15,522 nucleotides of DNA. It comes from Gammaproteobacteria bacterium RIFCSPHIGHO2_02_FULL_42_13 (GTDB lineage Bacteria; Pseudomonadota; Gammaproteobacteria; UBA12402). The notes under the pieces are model-generated. The model ran no database searches, was not told the DNA's origin, and worked only from the letters and a program-made list of their open reading frames with translations. Each line of letters starts with the position of its first letter. The first letter of the stretch is position 1. The translations under genes were made by a program, and so were the position numbers. The stretch lies in NCBI GenBank assembly GCA_001801405.1, contig MGXQ01000018.1, forward strand, positions 1 through 15,522, in the 5' to 3' direction. Shown in pieces: positions 1 to 7,614 of this stretch.

Positions 1-86
1 CTATGTAAGCGTTTTCTCGAATGAAGAACGTTCAAAGATGACCTCAAGATCGGCGATGATTTTTTATGGATAATTATCTGGATGAC

Positions 87-112
87 TATATACTTAATCG
101 GTCATATAAAAT
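87..112 (+). promoter_or_regulatory. possible promoter region upstream of tdk
   Basis: Two -10-like boxes, TATACT (89-94) and TATAAA (105-110), lie in the AT-rich leader of the thymidine kinase gene. No good -35 box sits at the right distance from either, so this is weak. The first 155 bases hold no recognisable gene. One frame is open from base 2 to a stop at 71-73 and could be the tail of a gene lying to the left, but its short translation matches nothing I know. Confidence 0.22.
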
Positions 113-155
113 ATTATTAGTCGCTCAGGCAACCAACAATCAGGATGGTATTAAT

Positions 156-779
156 ATGGCTAAATTACATTTTTATTTTTCCGCAATGAATGCGGGCAAA
201 ACGACGACGTTATTGCAATCTTCTTATAATTATAATGAGCGCGGAATGGATACCTTGTTGTTTTCACCCGCGATTGATGACCGTTATGCCGCCGGCACCA
301 TTACATCACGCATCGGATTAACATCGACTGCTGTAGCGTTTGACGAGCATTTTAATTTTTTCGCGCATGTTGCCAATGCCATACAGGTCAATCGCAATAT
401 TCGTTGCATATTGGTCGATGAAGCACAATTTTTAAAAAAAGCACAGGTCAAACAACTCTCGGAAATTACGACACACTTACATATTCCCGTACTCGCCTAT
501 GGATTGCGCACTGATTTTATGGGCGAACCGTTCGAAGGCAGTAAATATTTATTAGCGTTGGCCGAAGAACTTACTGAAATTAAAACCATTTGCCATTGTG
601 GCCGAAAAGCTATTATGAACATGCGCATTGATGCAAACGGTAACGCCGTGCGCGATGGCGTGCAAATTGAAATTGGCGGCAATGATCGTTATATCGCTGT
701 TTGCCGCATGCATTTCTTGTTGGGCGAAGCCCGAAATATTACCCAGCCGAAAAAAAAAATGGTTTGCGAGGAAATATAA
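156..779 (+). CDS. tdk: Thymidine kinase (type II, zinc-binding)
   Basis: This enzyme phosphorylates thymidine with ATP to dTMP in the cytoplasmic pyrimidine salvage pathway. The 207-residue product has the length and landmarks of bacterial Tdk. The N-terminus MAKLHFYFSAMNAGKTT carries the P-loop at about residues 9-16. DEAQ (88-91) is the Walker B and catalytic segment, and YGLRTDF (115-121) is the usual following motif. The zinc ligands are C146, C148, C183 and H186 in the CHCGRKA and VCRMH segments. I chose ATG 156 because family proteins begin with this MAK segment and an AGGA lies 10 bases upstream. The frame stays open upstream to an ATG at 66, but the extra 30 residues do not look like Tdk. 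The stop abuts the ATG of the first transporter gene, so the two are probably cotranscribed and translationally coupled. Confidence 0.96.
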   Translation: MAKLHFYFSAMNAGKTTTLLQSSYNYNERGMDTLLFSPAIDDRYAAGTITSRIGLTSTAVAFDEHFNFFAHVANAIQVNRNIRCILVDEAQFLKKAQVKQLSEITTHLHIPVLAYGLRTDFMGEPFEGSKYLLALAEELTEIKTICHCGRKAIMNMRIDANGNAVRDGVQIEIGGNDRYIAVCRMHFLLGEARNITQPKKKMVCEEI

Positions 780-2006
780 ATGACAGCCGAAAATAATATG
801 CGTCGCTGGATAGTGTTTTTCTCCGCATCACTTTTGTTTTTTTATACGTTTATACAACTCAACAGCCTCAATGCAATTAGCGCTGATCTTTTAAAAAGTT
901 TTCATCTAAATGCCACGGGACTCGGCCATTTATCCGCATGGTATTTTTATGCAAACTTTTTATTTATTTTTCCCGCCGGTCTATTGCTTGACCGCTATTC
1001 ACCACGCACATTAATTCTCATTGCCATGTTGATTTCGGTCATCGGCGTTTTTGGTTTTGCATCTGCGCATAACTTATGGGTTGCCAGCCTGAGTCGAGTC
1101 ATTATGGGTATTGGCGGTGCGTTTAGCTTTATTGGCTGCATTCGAATCGCCTCCCGCTGGTTTTCATCCACCCAAATGGCGCTCGTGGCGGGTGTATTAA
1201 ATGCCATCGGCATGCTCGGCGGACTGTTAGCGCAATTTCCACTGTCATGGTTAACACAACAATACAGTTGGCGAACGGCATTATCTGTGGATGCCGCATT
1301 AGGCGTGTTCTGTTTTATTTTTATTTTTTTATTTGTCAGCGATCGTCCGCAACAACAATCCGTCATGGAACCGATACAACCGTTTTGGGCAAACATGCGT
1401 CATGTATTCTTAAAGCCAAACAATTGGCTATGTGGATTATATACAGCACTCATCAACTCACCGGTTTTTGTCCTCGGCGCATTATGGGGCAACCTGTATT
1501 TAACACAAATGAAACATCTTTCTGTGACAACCGCTTCTTATATAATTATGTTTTTATTTTTTGGTAACATTATCGGCGCACCACTGATCGGTTGTGTCTC
1601 TGATTTTTTGCAATGGCGACGCAGATTAATGATCATGAACGCATGCGTGGCCTTGTTATTAATACTTATTATTATATTTCTTCCCAACATGTCCATTGTC
1701 TCTTTAGCCATACTGTTTACGCTGCTTGGCATCACCACCAGCGCACAAATTTTAAGTTACCCCATTGTCACCAAAACTAACTCGCTGACAACGACGGGTT
1801 TAGCCAACAGCATTGTCTCGATGACGCTGATTGCAAGCGGATTTATCTTTCAGCCACTCTTTGGATATTTAATGGAATTGTCTGATAAACCGATCTATCA
1901 CCTTGCTATGAGTTATACCGCACATGACTTTTTGATTGCCATGAGCGTTCTTCCTGTGTCTTTTTTGATCAGCATGCTGATCCCTTTTTGGATAAAAACC
2001 AAATAA
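780..2006 (+). CDS. MFS transporter, Pht-like (candidate nucleoside importer), copy 1
   Basis: A 408-residue major facilitator superfamily protein with about 12 hydrophobic segments in the inner membrane. The loop between helices 2 and 3 has the MFS motif A in the form GLLLDRYSPR (about 67-76). It starts directly after the tdk stop, with an AGGA seven bases upstream inside the tdk end. It is clearly a paralogue of the next gene: the segments LLFFYTFxQLN, FPAGLLLDR, IRxASRWF and TSAQxLSYP are shared. The family of Legionella phagosomal transporters (Pht) includes members needed for thymidine salvage (PhtC/PhtD). The position next to tdk and deoB makes import of thymidine or other nucleosides the best guess, but substrate specificity cannot be read from the sequence. 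A different metabolite, such as an amino acid, remains possible. Confidence 0.85.
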   Translation: MTAENNMRRWIVFFSASLLFFYTFIQLNSLNAISADLLKSFHLNATGLGHLSAWYFYANFLFIFPAGLLLDRYSPRTLILIAMLISVIGVFGFASAHNLWVASLSRVIMGIGGAFSFIGCIRIASRWFSSTQMALVAGVLNAIGMLGGLLAQFPLSWLTQQYSWRTALSVDAALGVFCFIFIFLFVSDRPQQQSVMEPIQPFWANMRHVFLKPNNWLCGLYTALINSPVFVLGALWGNLYLTQMKHLSVTTASYIIMFLFFGNIIGAPLIGCVSDFLQWRRRLMIMNACVALLLILIIIFLPNMSIVSLAILFTLLGITTSAQILSYPIVTKTNSLTTTGLANSIVSMTLIASGFIFQPLFGYLMELSDKPIYHLAMSYTAHDFLIAMSVLPVSFLISMLIPFWIKTK

Positions 2007-2020
2007 TTGACCATGAAAAA

Positions 2021-2049
2021 TTGGTTCTAACGCATTTTTCTCGTACAAT
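2021..2049 (+). promoter_or_regulatory. candidate promoter for the second MFS gene and deoB
   Basis: TTGGTT (2021-2026), a 17-base spacer, then TACAAT (2044-2049) resembles a sigma-70 promoter with a good -10 and a moderate -35. It lies in the 82-base gap after the first transporter gene and would leave a leader of about 32 bases. This suggests the second MFS-deoB pair can be transcribed separately from tdk. Confidence 0.4.
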
Positions 2050-2088
2050 AACGGCTGATGTTTCATATTATAGATAAGAGGATGCTCT

Positions 2089-3426
2089 ATGCCGATTATT
2101 GAAGAAACTGAAATAACGATCATCGAGACCATCGACGATATACCAGACACCCCCGTGTGGAAACGATGGCTTGTCGTCATGACTGCCGCGCTATTGTTTT
2201 TCTATACTTTTTTGCAGCTCAACATGTTTAACACCATTAGCGGAGATTTAATGCGCGACTTCTCGATCGACGCAACACAATTTAGCGCATTATCTTCATT
2301 ATATTTTTATGGAAATTTCTTTTTATTATTCCCCGCTGGATTATTGTTAGATCGTTTTTCAACACGTCATTTAATTTTGTTTGCTATGTCTATCGCTATT
2401 ATTACCATGTTTGGCTTTGCTTTTTCACACAGTATTTTCTGGCTATCCATAAATAGATTTTTATCAGGAGTCACCGGCGCATTTGCATTTTTAAGCGCTA
2501 TTCGATTAGCCTCCCGGTGGTTTGAAGCAAAACATATGGCGCTCGCCAGCGGTTTTATTGTCACCGTTGCCATGATCGGCGGCATGATCGCTCAAACACC
2601 GGTTGAAATTCTCAGTAACGCCAATGGATGGCGTACGACCATAATGAGCATGGGTTGGCTAGGCATTGCAATTTTCATTTTGATGTTTTTCGTTATTCGT
2701 AATTGGCCTGCCGAAGTAACCACTGAACAATACGAAAACGAAAAAGAACTTGCGCAAACCGGCTTTTGGAAAAGCATTCGCATAGTTGTTTTTAATCGTT
2801 ACAACTGGTTAGGTGGTGCTTATACAGCCTTTATGAATCTCCCCATCTTTCTGCTCGGCGCCTTGTGGGGCAGCATGTATCTCGTCGATACCGAGCATAT
2901 TTCACAAACACAGGCATCTTATGTGATTACGATGATTTTTCTCGGCACCATTGTTGGCTCACCTTTCGTCGGATGGATATCGGATCGTTTAGAAACCCGT
3001 GTATTCCCCATGGCTGGCGGGGCTCTTTTATCGTTGATCACCATATTAATCATCATTTTTATTCCTCATCTATCCATGTTGACATTGTTAGGATTATTCT
3101 TTCTGCTAGGATTGTTGACGAGCGCACAGGTATTAAGTTACCCAACCATCGCAGAATTAAATTCACCGCTAGTGACTGGTTCAGCCATTAGTATTATTTC
3201 GCTCGTCATTATGGCGAGCGGATTTATTTTCCAGCCCGTCTTTGGATGGTTCATGGATTTGCAATGGAAACATGTACTCATCAAAAAGATTCCTGTTTAT
3301 TCCATTCAAGATTTCCATCACGCAATGATTATTATGCCCATTGCATTTGCCGTGAGCATTGGCATTGCATTTTTACTTAAAGAAACAAACTGTCGCTCTC
3401 AAACAACCGTGGATGACCTATTATGA
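2089..3426 (+). CDS. MFS transporter, Pht-like (candidate nucleoside importer), copy 2
   Basis: A 445-residue inner-membrane MFS protein with about 12 transmembrane segments, paralogous to the gene before it along its whole length. Motif A reads GLLLDRFSTR (about 84-93). It differs in having an acidic N-terminal extension of about 25 residues before the first helix and a longer C-terminus. AGAGGA lies six bases before the ATG. The last codons overlap deoB in an ATGA arrangement, so translation of the transporter and phosphopentomutase is probably coupled. That links the transporter to nucleoside or pentose-phosphate use. The tandem pair points to gene duplication with divergence, perhaps into transporters for different nucleosides. 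That interpretation is inference; the MFS assignment is secure. Confidence 0.86.
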   Translation: MPIIEETEITIIETIDDIPDTPVWKRWLVVMTAALLFFYTFLQLNMFNTISGDLMRDFSIDATQFSALSSLYFYGNFFLLFPAGLLLDRFSTRHLILFAMSIAIITMFGFAFSHSIFWLSINRFLSGVTGAFAFLSAIRLASRWFEAKHMALASGFIVTVAMIGGMIAQTPVEILSNANGWRTTIMSMGWLGIAIFILMFFVIRNWPAEVTTEQYENEKELAQTGFWKSIRIVVFNRYNWLGGAYTAFMNLPIFLLGALWGSMYLVDTEHISQTQASYVITMIFLGTIVGSPFVGWISDRLETRVFPMAGGALLSLITILIIIFIPHLSMLTLLGLFFLLGLLTSAQVLSYPTIAELNSPLVTGSAISIISLVIMASGFIFQPVFGWFMDLQWKHVLIKKIPVYSIQDFHHAMIIMPIAFAVSIGIAFLLKETNCRSQTTVDDLL

Positions 3427-4640
3427 AAAGAATAATTATATTAGTAATTGATTCATTTGGCATTGGTGCAGCACCCGATGCGGATAAATTCGGCGACTCA
3501 GGTGCCAACACATTGCGACATGTCGCAGAACGATGCAGCAAACATCAAGCTGATTCCGCGGGTATTCGAGAAGGCTCCCTTAAAATCCCCCATATGGTTC
3601 GATTAGGCTTAAACGCCGCTGCAACCCAATGCAATGGCCAACCACTCCCCGACATTCAAGACAGCACTACGCATGATGGTGCTTATGGTTTCGCATCCGA
3701 AATGAGTTATGCCAAAGACACATCCTGTGGACATTGGGAAATGATGGGGGTGCCCGTTCTGTTTGACTGGGGCTATTTTGCCAACGCCTCCCCTTGTTTC
3801 CCCAAAAAATTAACCGATGATTTCGTCGAAAAAGCAGGGTTACCTGGTATTTTAGGAAACAAACATGCTTCCGGCACTACCATTATTAATGAATTTGGTG
3901 ATGAATCAATAAAAACTGGAAAACCCATTGTTTATACGTCAGCCGACAGTGTTTTTCAGATTGCCGCACATGAAAAGCATTTTGGATTAGAGCGACTCTA
4001 TGAAATTTGCGAAATCGCGCGCCAATTGGTCACATCGTATAACATTGCTCGCGTAATCGCCCGACCTTTTACGGGCGCCAATGGACAATACTCTCGCACG
4101 CAAAATCGACGAGATTATTCACTCCCTCCCCCGCAAGAGACTTTGCTTGACAAGCTCGTTGCTGCTGGCGGGACTGTCATTGGAATTGGGAAAATTCCCG
4201 ATATTTTCGCACATCGCGGTCTCACAAAAGAAAACCATGCGCATGGTGATATGGAAATTTTTGACGCCACGTTACAAGAACTTGCAACAGCACCCGATCG
4301 CAGTTTCATTTTTTCAAACTTTGTTGATTGCGATATGCTGTATGGACACCGTCGTGATGTGGTAGGTTATGCGCGTGCGTTAGAATTATTTGATGCGCGC
4401 ATTCCAGAATTACGAAAAATGTTGCATCCAGGAGATATCGTCATTATCACTGCCGATCATGGTTGCGATCCAACTTATAAAGGAACCGATCACACGCGCG
4501 AATACGTACCCATTTTGATGTTTGGCCCAAAAATCAAACCGCGCGACTTAGGTCATCGAGACACTTTCGCCGATATCGGACAAAGCTTAGCAACCTATTT
4601 TAATTTAGAGCCCTTTAAACACGGCACCTCATTTTTGTAA
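3423..4640 (+). CDS. deoB: Phosphopentomutase
   Basis: DeoB interconverts (deoxy)ribose-1-phosphate and (deoxy)ribose-5-phosphate, connecting nucleoside phosphorolysis to the pentose phosphate pathway. The 405-residue length matches the family. The alkaline-phosphatase-fold metal site is visible: VIDSFGIGAAPDA near the N-terminus (D10), the nucleophile region KDTSCGHWE (T100 is the probable phosphorylated threonine), SADSVFQIAAHE (173-184), and the C-terminal TADHGCDP (343-350) with DHTREYVP (356-363). The start codon overlaps the stop of the second MFS gene (ATGA). No deoA, deoC or deoD is adjacent. The matching purine nucleoside phosphorylase lies on the other strand at 6765-7586. The gene ends just before a GC-rich repeat. 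Confidence 0.97.
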   Translation: MKRIIILVIDSFGIGAAPDADKFGDSGANTLRHVAERCSKHQADSAGIREGSLKIPHMVRLGLNAAATQCNGQPLPDIQDSTTHDGAYGFASEMSYAKDTSCGHWEMMGVPVLFDWGYFANASPCFPKKLTDDFVEKAGLPGILGNKHASGTTIINEFGDESIKTGKPIVYTSADSVFQIAAHEKHFGLERLYEICEIARQLVTSYNIARVIARPFTGANGQYSRTQNRRDYSLPPPQETLLDKLVAAGGTVIGIGKIPDIFAHRGLTKENHAHGDMEIFDATLQELATAPDRSFIFSNFVDCDMLYGHRRDVVGYARALELFDARIPELRKMLHPGDIVIITADHGCDPTYKGTDHTREYVPILMFGPKIKPRDLGHRDTFADIGQSLATYFNLEPFKHGTSFL

Positions 4641-4661
4641 TTGCCAGTTGCGCCGACGCCG

Positions 4662-4686
4662 CAGCTCCCGGCCACAGCTCCCGGCC
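4662..4686 (+). repeat. two tandem 12-bp GC-rich repeats after deoB
   Basis: The 12-mer CAGCTCCCGGCC occurs at 4662-4673 and again at 4675-4686, separated by one base. It sits 21 bases after the deoB stop and leads directly into the dispersed palindromic element at 4692. The local GC richness contrasts sharply with the neighbouring genes. No function can be assigned. Confidence 0.75.
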
Positions 4687-4691
4687 CAGCC

Positions 4692-4791
4692 GCAGCTCAG
4701 AGCTGCTGAAAAGTGGGGGCGCAAGACCCGCGCCACGACTCGCTCGCCGCAGCTCAGAGCTGCGTGGATTAAAATGTTGTAAGAAATTGAC
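4692..4791 (+). repeat. dispersed GC-rich palindromic repeat, copy 1
   Basis: A 100-base element bounded by two copies of the near-palindrome GCAGCTCAGAGCTGC (4692-4706 and 4749-4763), running to a terminal AATTGAC. A second copy lies at 9755-9854 in the same orientation. The last 55 bases of the two copies (4737-4791 and 9800-9854) differ at only two positions, and the first halves are more diverged. Both copies lie just upstream of a plus-strand gene (tpiA and rsmD). It is probably a non-autonomous repeat family. A regulatory role is possible but unproven. Confidence 0.8.
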
Positions 4792-4805
4792 GATAGTCAT
4801 ATGTA
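4777..4805 (+). promoter_or_regulatory. candidate tpiA promoter at the edge of the repeat
   Basis: TTGTAA (4777-4782), a 17-base spacer, and TATGTA (4800-4805) form a plausible sigma-70 promoter about 40 bases before the tpiA ATG. The -35 box lies inside the dispersed repeat, so the repeat may contribute promoter sequence. Both boxes are imperfect, and the -10 is not conserved in the second repeat copy. Confidence 0.3.
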
Positions 4806-4810
4806 AAAAC

Positions 4811-4828
4811 GCGAGTTCCGGAACTCGC
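4811..4828. promoter_or_regulatory. perfect 18-bp palindrome in the tpiA leader
   Basis: GCGAGTTCCGGAACTCGC is a perfect palindrome ending five bases before the AAGGA ribosome-binding site of tpiA. It could be an operator for a dimeric regulator or, in RNA, a hairpin close to the ribosome-binding site. It lacks a following U-run on the plus strand, so it is not a standard terminator of deoB. Confidence 0.6.
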
Positions 4829-4845
4829 ATTAAAAGGAAACCAAA

Positions 4846-5598
4846 ATGAAACGTATCCCCATGATTGCAGGAAACTGGAAATTACATAAAACCACACAAG
4901 AAGCGCTCGAGCTTGTCAAAAAAATTCATCACGGCCTCCCTCAACCCGGCGAAGTGGATGTCGTTGTCGCACCACCGTTTACTGCCATTAAAACAATTGC
5001 TGATTTTTTAAAAAAATCCTACATTGCGGTCGCCGGACAAAATCTGTATTGGGAAAACACTGGCGCTTACACCGGTGAAATTTCTGCGCCCATACTAAAA
5101 GAAGCCGGCGCGAGTTATGTTATCATTGGCCATTCTGAACGACGACAATATTTTGGTGAAACCAATGAAACCGTGAACAAAAAGATTAAAGCGGCGCTCG
5201 ACTATGTCATGCCGATTGTCTGCGTAGGTGAAACACTCGCACAGCGCGAAGCCGATCAAACACAAGAAGTTATACAAACACAAATCACGGAAAGTCTAGC
5301 AAATTTATCCGATGCAAACATGCGACAAATTATTATTGCGTATGAACCCATCTGGGCCATCGGCACGGGCAAGACCGCCACGCCAGCACAAGCTGAAGAA
5401 GTTCACGCCTTTATCCGACAAACCGTCGCTGATCTTTACAGTCCCACAATCGCCGATCAACTGCGCATCTTATACGGCGGCAGCGTCAAACCCGATAATG
5501 CACATGAATTACTCGCCAAAAAAAATATCGATGGCGCACTGGTCGGTGGCGCGAGTTTGCAAGCGGAGCTGTTTATTGATATCATAAAATCAATTTAA
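4846..5598 (+). CDS. tpiA: Triosephosphate isomerase
   Basis: TpiA interconverts dihydroxyacetone phosphate and glyceraldehyde-3-phosphate in glycolysis and gluconeogenesis. The 250-residue TIM-barrel protein has all key elements: GNWKLHK with N10 and K12, catalytic H96 in IIGHSERR, catalytic E167 in AYEPIWAIGTGKTATP (the end of this segment is mobile loop 6), and the phosphate-binding segments YGGSVKPDN (210-218) and GALVGGASL (230-238). AAGGA lies eight bases before the ATG. Many gammaproteobacteria have secG immediately after tpiA. Here an unknown gene follows after 28 bases. A palindrome and a dispersed repeat fill the upstream leader. Confidence 0.98.
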   Translation: MKRIPMIAGNWKLHKTTQEALELVKKIHHGLPQPGEVDVVVAPPFTAIKTIADFLKKSYIAVAGQNLYWENTGAYTGEISAPILKEAGASYVIIGHSERRQYFGETNETVNKKIKAALDYVMPIVCVGETLAQREADQTQEVIQTQITESLANLSDANMRQIIIAYEPIWAIGTGKTATPAQAEEVHAFIRQTVADLYSPTIADQLRILYGGSVKPDNAHELLAKKNIDGALVGGASLQAELFIDIIKSI

Positions 5599-5626
5599 TG
5601 ATACATCTAAAGAAAGGACAATATCT

Positions 5627-6406
5627 ATGATGCGTGTAATCTATCGACAGACCAGAGAAGACATTCAACGCGAACAAACAAGCGCAACAGTAATCACAAG
5701 AGCTGTCAGAAACTTTCTGATGCGACGTAACACAAAAGTACGCATAAGAGCCGCGCAAGAAGAGCGACGCAGAGCAGGTGCAGGTGAACAACAGAATCCT
5801 GTGTTTGACTTAACAACCGCTCAGATACTCGATCGCTGCCGATGGGTCGAATGGCGAAGAGAGCACAGGGATTTAGCAGATTTACCCAGAGAACATCAAC
5901 TGACCATTGCCGCGGAAGAAGCATTGACACCCGGCGTCATCAATTTAACAAATCAATTACCAGAAATTTCTTTTAATGATTTATTAGGCTATGCAGACCA
6001 GTATCCAGATGCGCTGCAAGCCTTTGCCACAAATGCTCTGCCAGCATTACAGATTTTTTTTGAGGCAGCGGATATAACAACCCAGTTATTAGAAGAATTA
6101 CTTGAATTAGGAGGAGACGGCTTAAACACGCTCGCGGGAGAACTAGAAGATCTTCGTGAAAGGAACGATTTGTTCGAGGATGTTGATAATGTTACAGACT
6201 TTGTTCGAGGCTATCGTGAGACATTGGAAGAATATGATGCACAGCCTTATGATGCTATTTTTGGAGAAGAGATTAACTTCGTCTTTCGCACACTACATCG
6301 ATTAAACCGGTCAGATGAACGCAGTAGCGAGGAAGATTCATCACCGTACAATGATGATAAAAGTGATGCCGAAGATGCGCGTAGCGTCCACTCAGCATCT
6401 ACATAA
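5627..6406 (+). CDS. Unknown protein with IQ-like motif and acidic C-terminal tail (candidate secreted effector)
   Basis: I recognise no family for this 259-residue protein. It has no signal peptide or membrane segment. Residues 19-34 read SATVITRAVRNFLMRR, which follows the calmodulin-binding IQ layout (I-Q-x3-R-G-x3-R) except that T24 replaces Q and N29 replaces G. It is followed by a strongly basic helical stretch to about residue 50. The middle (about 90-220) is helical and acidic with leucine-rich segments. The last 30 residues are rich in S, E and D (SSEEDSSP, DAED), as seen in the glutamate-rich tails of some Dot/Icm type IV effectors. AAGGA lies eight bases upstream of ATG 5627; a second ATG follows at once. 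Its position 28 bases after tpiA suggests read-through expression. The effector role is inference; an intracellular structural protein is also possible. Confidence 0.7.
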   Translation: MMRVIYRQTREDIQREQTSATVITRAVRNFLMRRNTKVRIRAAQEERRRAGAGEQQNPVFDLTTAQILDRCRWVEWRREHRDLADLPREHQLTIAAEEALTPGVINLTNQLPEISFNDLLGYADQYPDALQAFATNALPALQIFFEAADITTQLLEELLELGGDGLNTLAGELEDLRERNDLFEDVDNVTDFVRGYRETLEEYDAQPYDAIFGEEINFVFRTLHRLNRSDERSSEEDSSPYNDDKSDAEDARSVHSAST

Positions 6407-6442
6407 TAGCCTGTCATTTGACAACTCCACGCAAAGAGTTTT

Positions 6443-6471
6443 GTCATGCCGCGGTTTAACCGCGGCACGAC
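6443..6471. repeat. hairpin repeat downstream of the IQ-like protein gene
   Basis: TGCCGCGGTT (6447-6456), one base, then AACCGCGGCA (6458-6467) form a perfect inverted repeat. With one mismatch the pairing extends outward through TGTC and GACA. It lies about 40 bases after the stop codon and is preceded, not followed, by a T-run, so termination is uncertain. It looks like one of the short dispersed palindromes common in intracellular bacteria. Confidence 0.65.
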
Positions 6472-6495
6472 AGCATGTAATCCGGGGGATTCGTT

Positions 6496-6522
6496 CCTGT
6501 ATTCCGCTTCGCTCCATACAGG
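6496..6522. repeat. small hairpin repeat with GGAGCGAAGCG-type loop
   Basis: CCTGTAT (6496-6502) pairs with ATACAGG (6516-6522). On the minus strand the loop reads GGAGCGAAGCGGA. A hairpin with different stem bases but almost the same loop (GGAGCGAAGCGAA) occurs at 14437-14485, which marks a dispersed family whose stem varies while its loop is conserved. Confidence 0.6.
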
Positions 6523-6572
6523 CTACATTTGCTATATCTGATGGCGACGTTCAAATGACACGCGCCCTTCAC

Positions 6573-6749
6573 CCGGATATTTCACGCAATTGCTACTGCG
6601 AACGCGAATAAAGCTATAACTACTGCGTTCTCGACAAAAAATGACCGGTTACATATCGCACCGGATATGCGCCCGGTCATTTTTTGCCTCGGGCCTTGTA
6701 TTTATAGCTTTATTCTCGTTCTCGCTACGCAATCGCGTGAAATATCCGG
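6573..6749. repeat. long imperfect inverted repeat enclosing a terminator
   Basis: The left arm (6573-6618, beginning CCGGATATTTCACGC and ending AATAAAGCTATA) pairs with the right arm (6703-6749). The arms match except for a handful of mismatches and one gap over about 46 bases. The 84 bases between the arms contain a nested hairpin (6636-6685). The structure fills most of the 358-base gene-free gap between two convergent genes. It may be a MITE-like insertion or a composite terminator. I see no coding potential in it. Confidence 0.75.
6636..6685. terminator. bidirectional rho-independent terminator
   Basis: AAAAAATGACCGG (6636-6648) pairs perfectly with CCGGTCATTTTTT (6673-6685). An inner stem CATATC/GATATG gives a nested hairpin. 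A T-run follows the stem on both strands, so it can stop transcription from the plus-strand gene ending at 6406 and from the minus-strand purine nucleoside phosphorylase ending at 6765. Confidence 0.75.
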
Positions 6750-6764
6750 ATTAACAACCAACGA

Positions 6765-7586
6765 TTATATCCGCGACAAAAACTCTTTAAGAATCCGACG
6801 TAATTTTTCGCCACTGATTTGTGCTTTTGCTAATGTTTCTGCATGCGAAGGATTAACATCGCTCATGCCTGACGCAATATTCACAATCGCTGTTAAGGCT
6901 GTTACTTTTAATCCGCAATGACGCGCCAAAATCACCTCAGGAACGGTAGACATGCCAACATAATCCGCACCTAATGTACGAAACGCGCGAATTTCCGCCG
7001 GCGTTTCAAAACAGGGACCGCTTAATCCCATGTACACCCCATCGTACAATGTAATCTTTAACGCTTTCGCGGTTTGTCGAAATATCTCATTCAATCCCGG
7101 ATCATACGCATCATTCATCGTCACAAATCGACCACCATACTCATCATCGTTAACGCCAATCAACGGATTGGTAAGCTGTAAATTAATGTGGTCAGTAATA
7201 AGTCCTGCTTCACCGGCACCCACTTCCTTGCGCAGCGAACCAGACGCATTGGTCAAAATCAAACTATAACAACCCATGTCTTTGACGGTACGTACAATCA
7301 ACTTTATAGATTCAAAGCTGCCTCCTTCATAAAAATGTATGCGTCCTTTAAAACACATAATCGGCATATCAGATATATAACCCAATACCAAACAGCCTGC
7401 ATGCCCCTGAACCGAACTCATCGCAAAATGCGGCAAATCTTTATAATCGATATGTGCGACTACTTTTATATCATCGATTAATCCATCGAGACCAGATCCT
7501 AATACTAGCGCGATTTTGGGCTCAAAACCGGGTGCGCGCTTATGAATAACGGTAATAATTTCAGACACTTTTTCTTTAAAACTCAT
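6765..7586 (-). CDS. Purine nucleoside phosphorylase (trimeric, PunA/XapA type)
   Basis: It splits purine (deoxy)nucleosides with inorganic phosphate to base and (deoxy)ribose-1-phosphate in the cytoplasm. The 273-residue product has the NP-II family features: a GSGL glycine loop (30-33), GHAG (61-64), GRIHFYEGG (81-89), TNASGSL (112-118), GPCFETPAEIR (190-200), GMSTVPE (211-217) and the base-binding N236 in VNIASGMS. A strong AAGGAGC lies about eight bases before the ATG. The gene follows the DUF47 gene after only 28 bases, in a run that begins with a phosphate permease, so its co-substrate may be supplied by the same operon. Its sugar-phosphate product is used by DeoB (3423-4640). Whether it prefers inosine, guanosine or xanthosine cannot be told from sequence. 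Confidence 0.95.
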   Translation of the reverse strand: MSFKEKVSEIITVIHKRAPGFEPKIALVLGSGLDGLIDDIKVVAHIDYKDLPHFAMSSVQGHAGCLVLGYISDMPIMCFKGRIHFYEGGSFESIKLIVRTVKDMGCYSLILTNASGSLRKEVGAGEAGLITDHINLQLTNPLIGVNDDEYGGRFVTMNDAYDPGLNEIFRQTAKALKITLYDGVYMGLSGPCFETPAEIRAFRTLGADYVGMSTVPEVILARHCGLKVTALTAIVNIASGMSDVNPSHAETLAKAQISGEKLRRILKEFLSRI

Positions 7587-7614
7587 AATACTTGCTCCTT
7601 ATCATCTATTGTTA

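Noticed and set aside
66..155. Upstream ATG extending thymidine kinase by 30 residues
   Set aside because: The extra segment is unlike any Tdk N-terminus, and the MAKLHFYFSAMNAGKT start at 156 with its own AGGA fits the family exactly.
4615..4830. Minus-strand open frame across the GC-rich spacer
   Set aside because: It is explained by the GC-rich tandem and dispersed repeats, which lack stop codons. It has no protein-like features.
6315..6921. Plus-strand open frames around the palindromic gap and over the purine phosphorylase 3' end
   Set aside because: They run through hairpins and the antisense of a confident gene, and show no recognisable domain or start signal.
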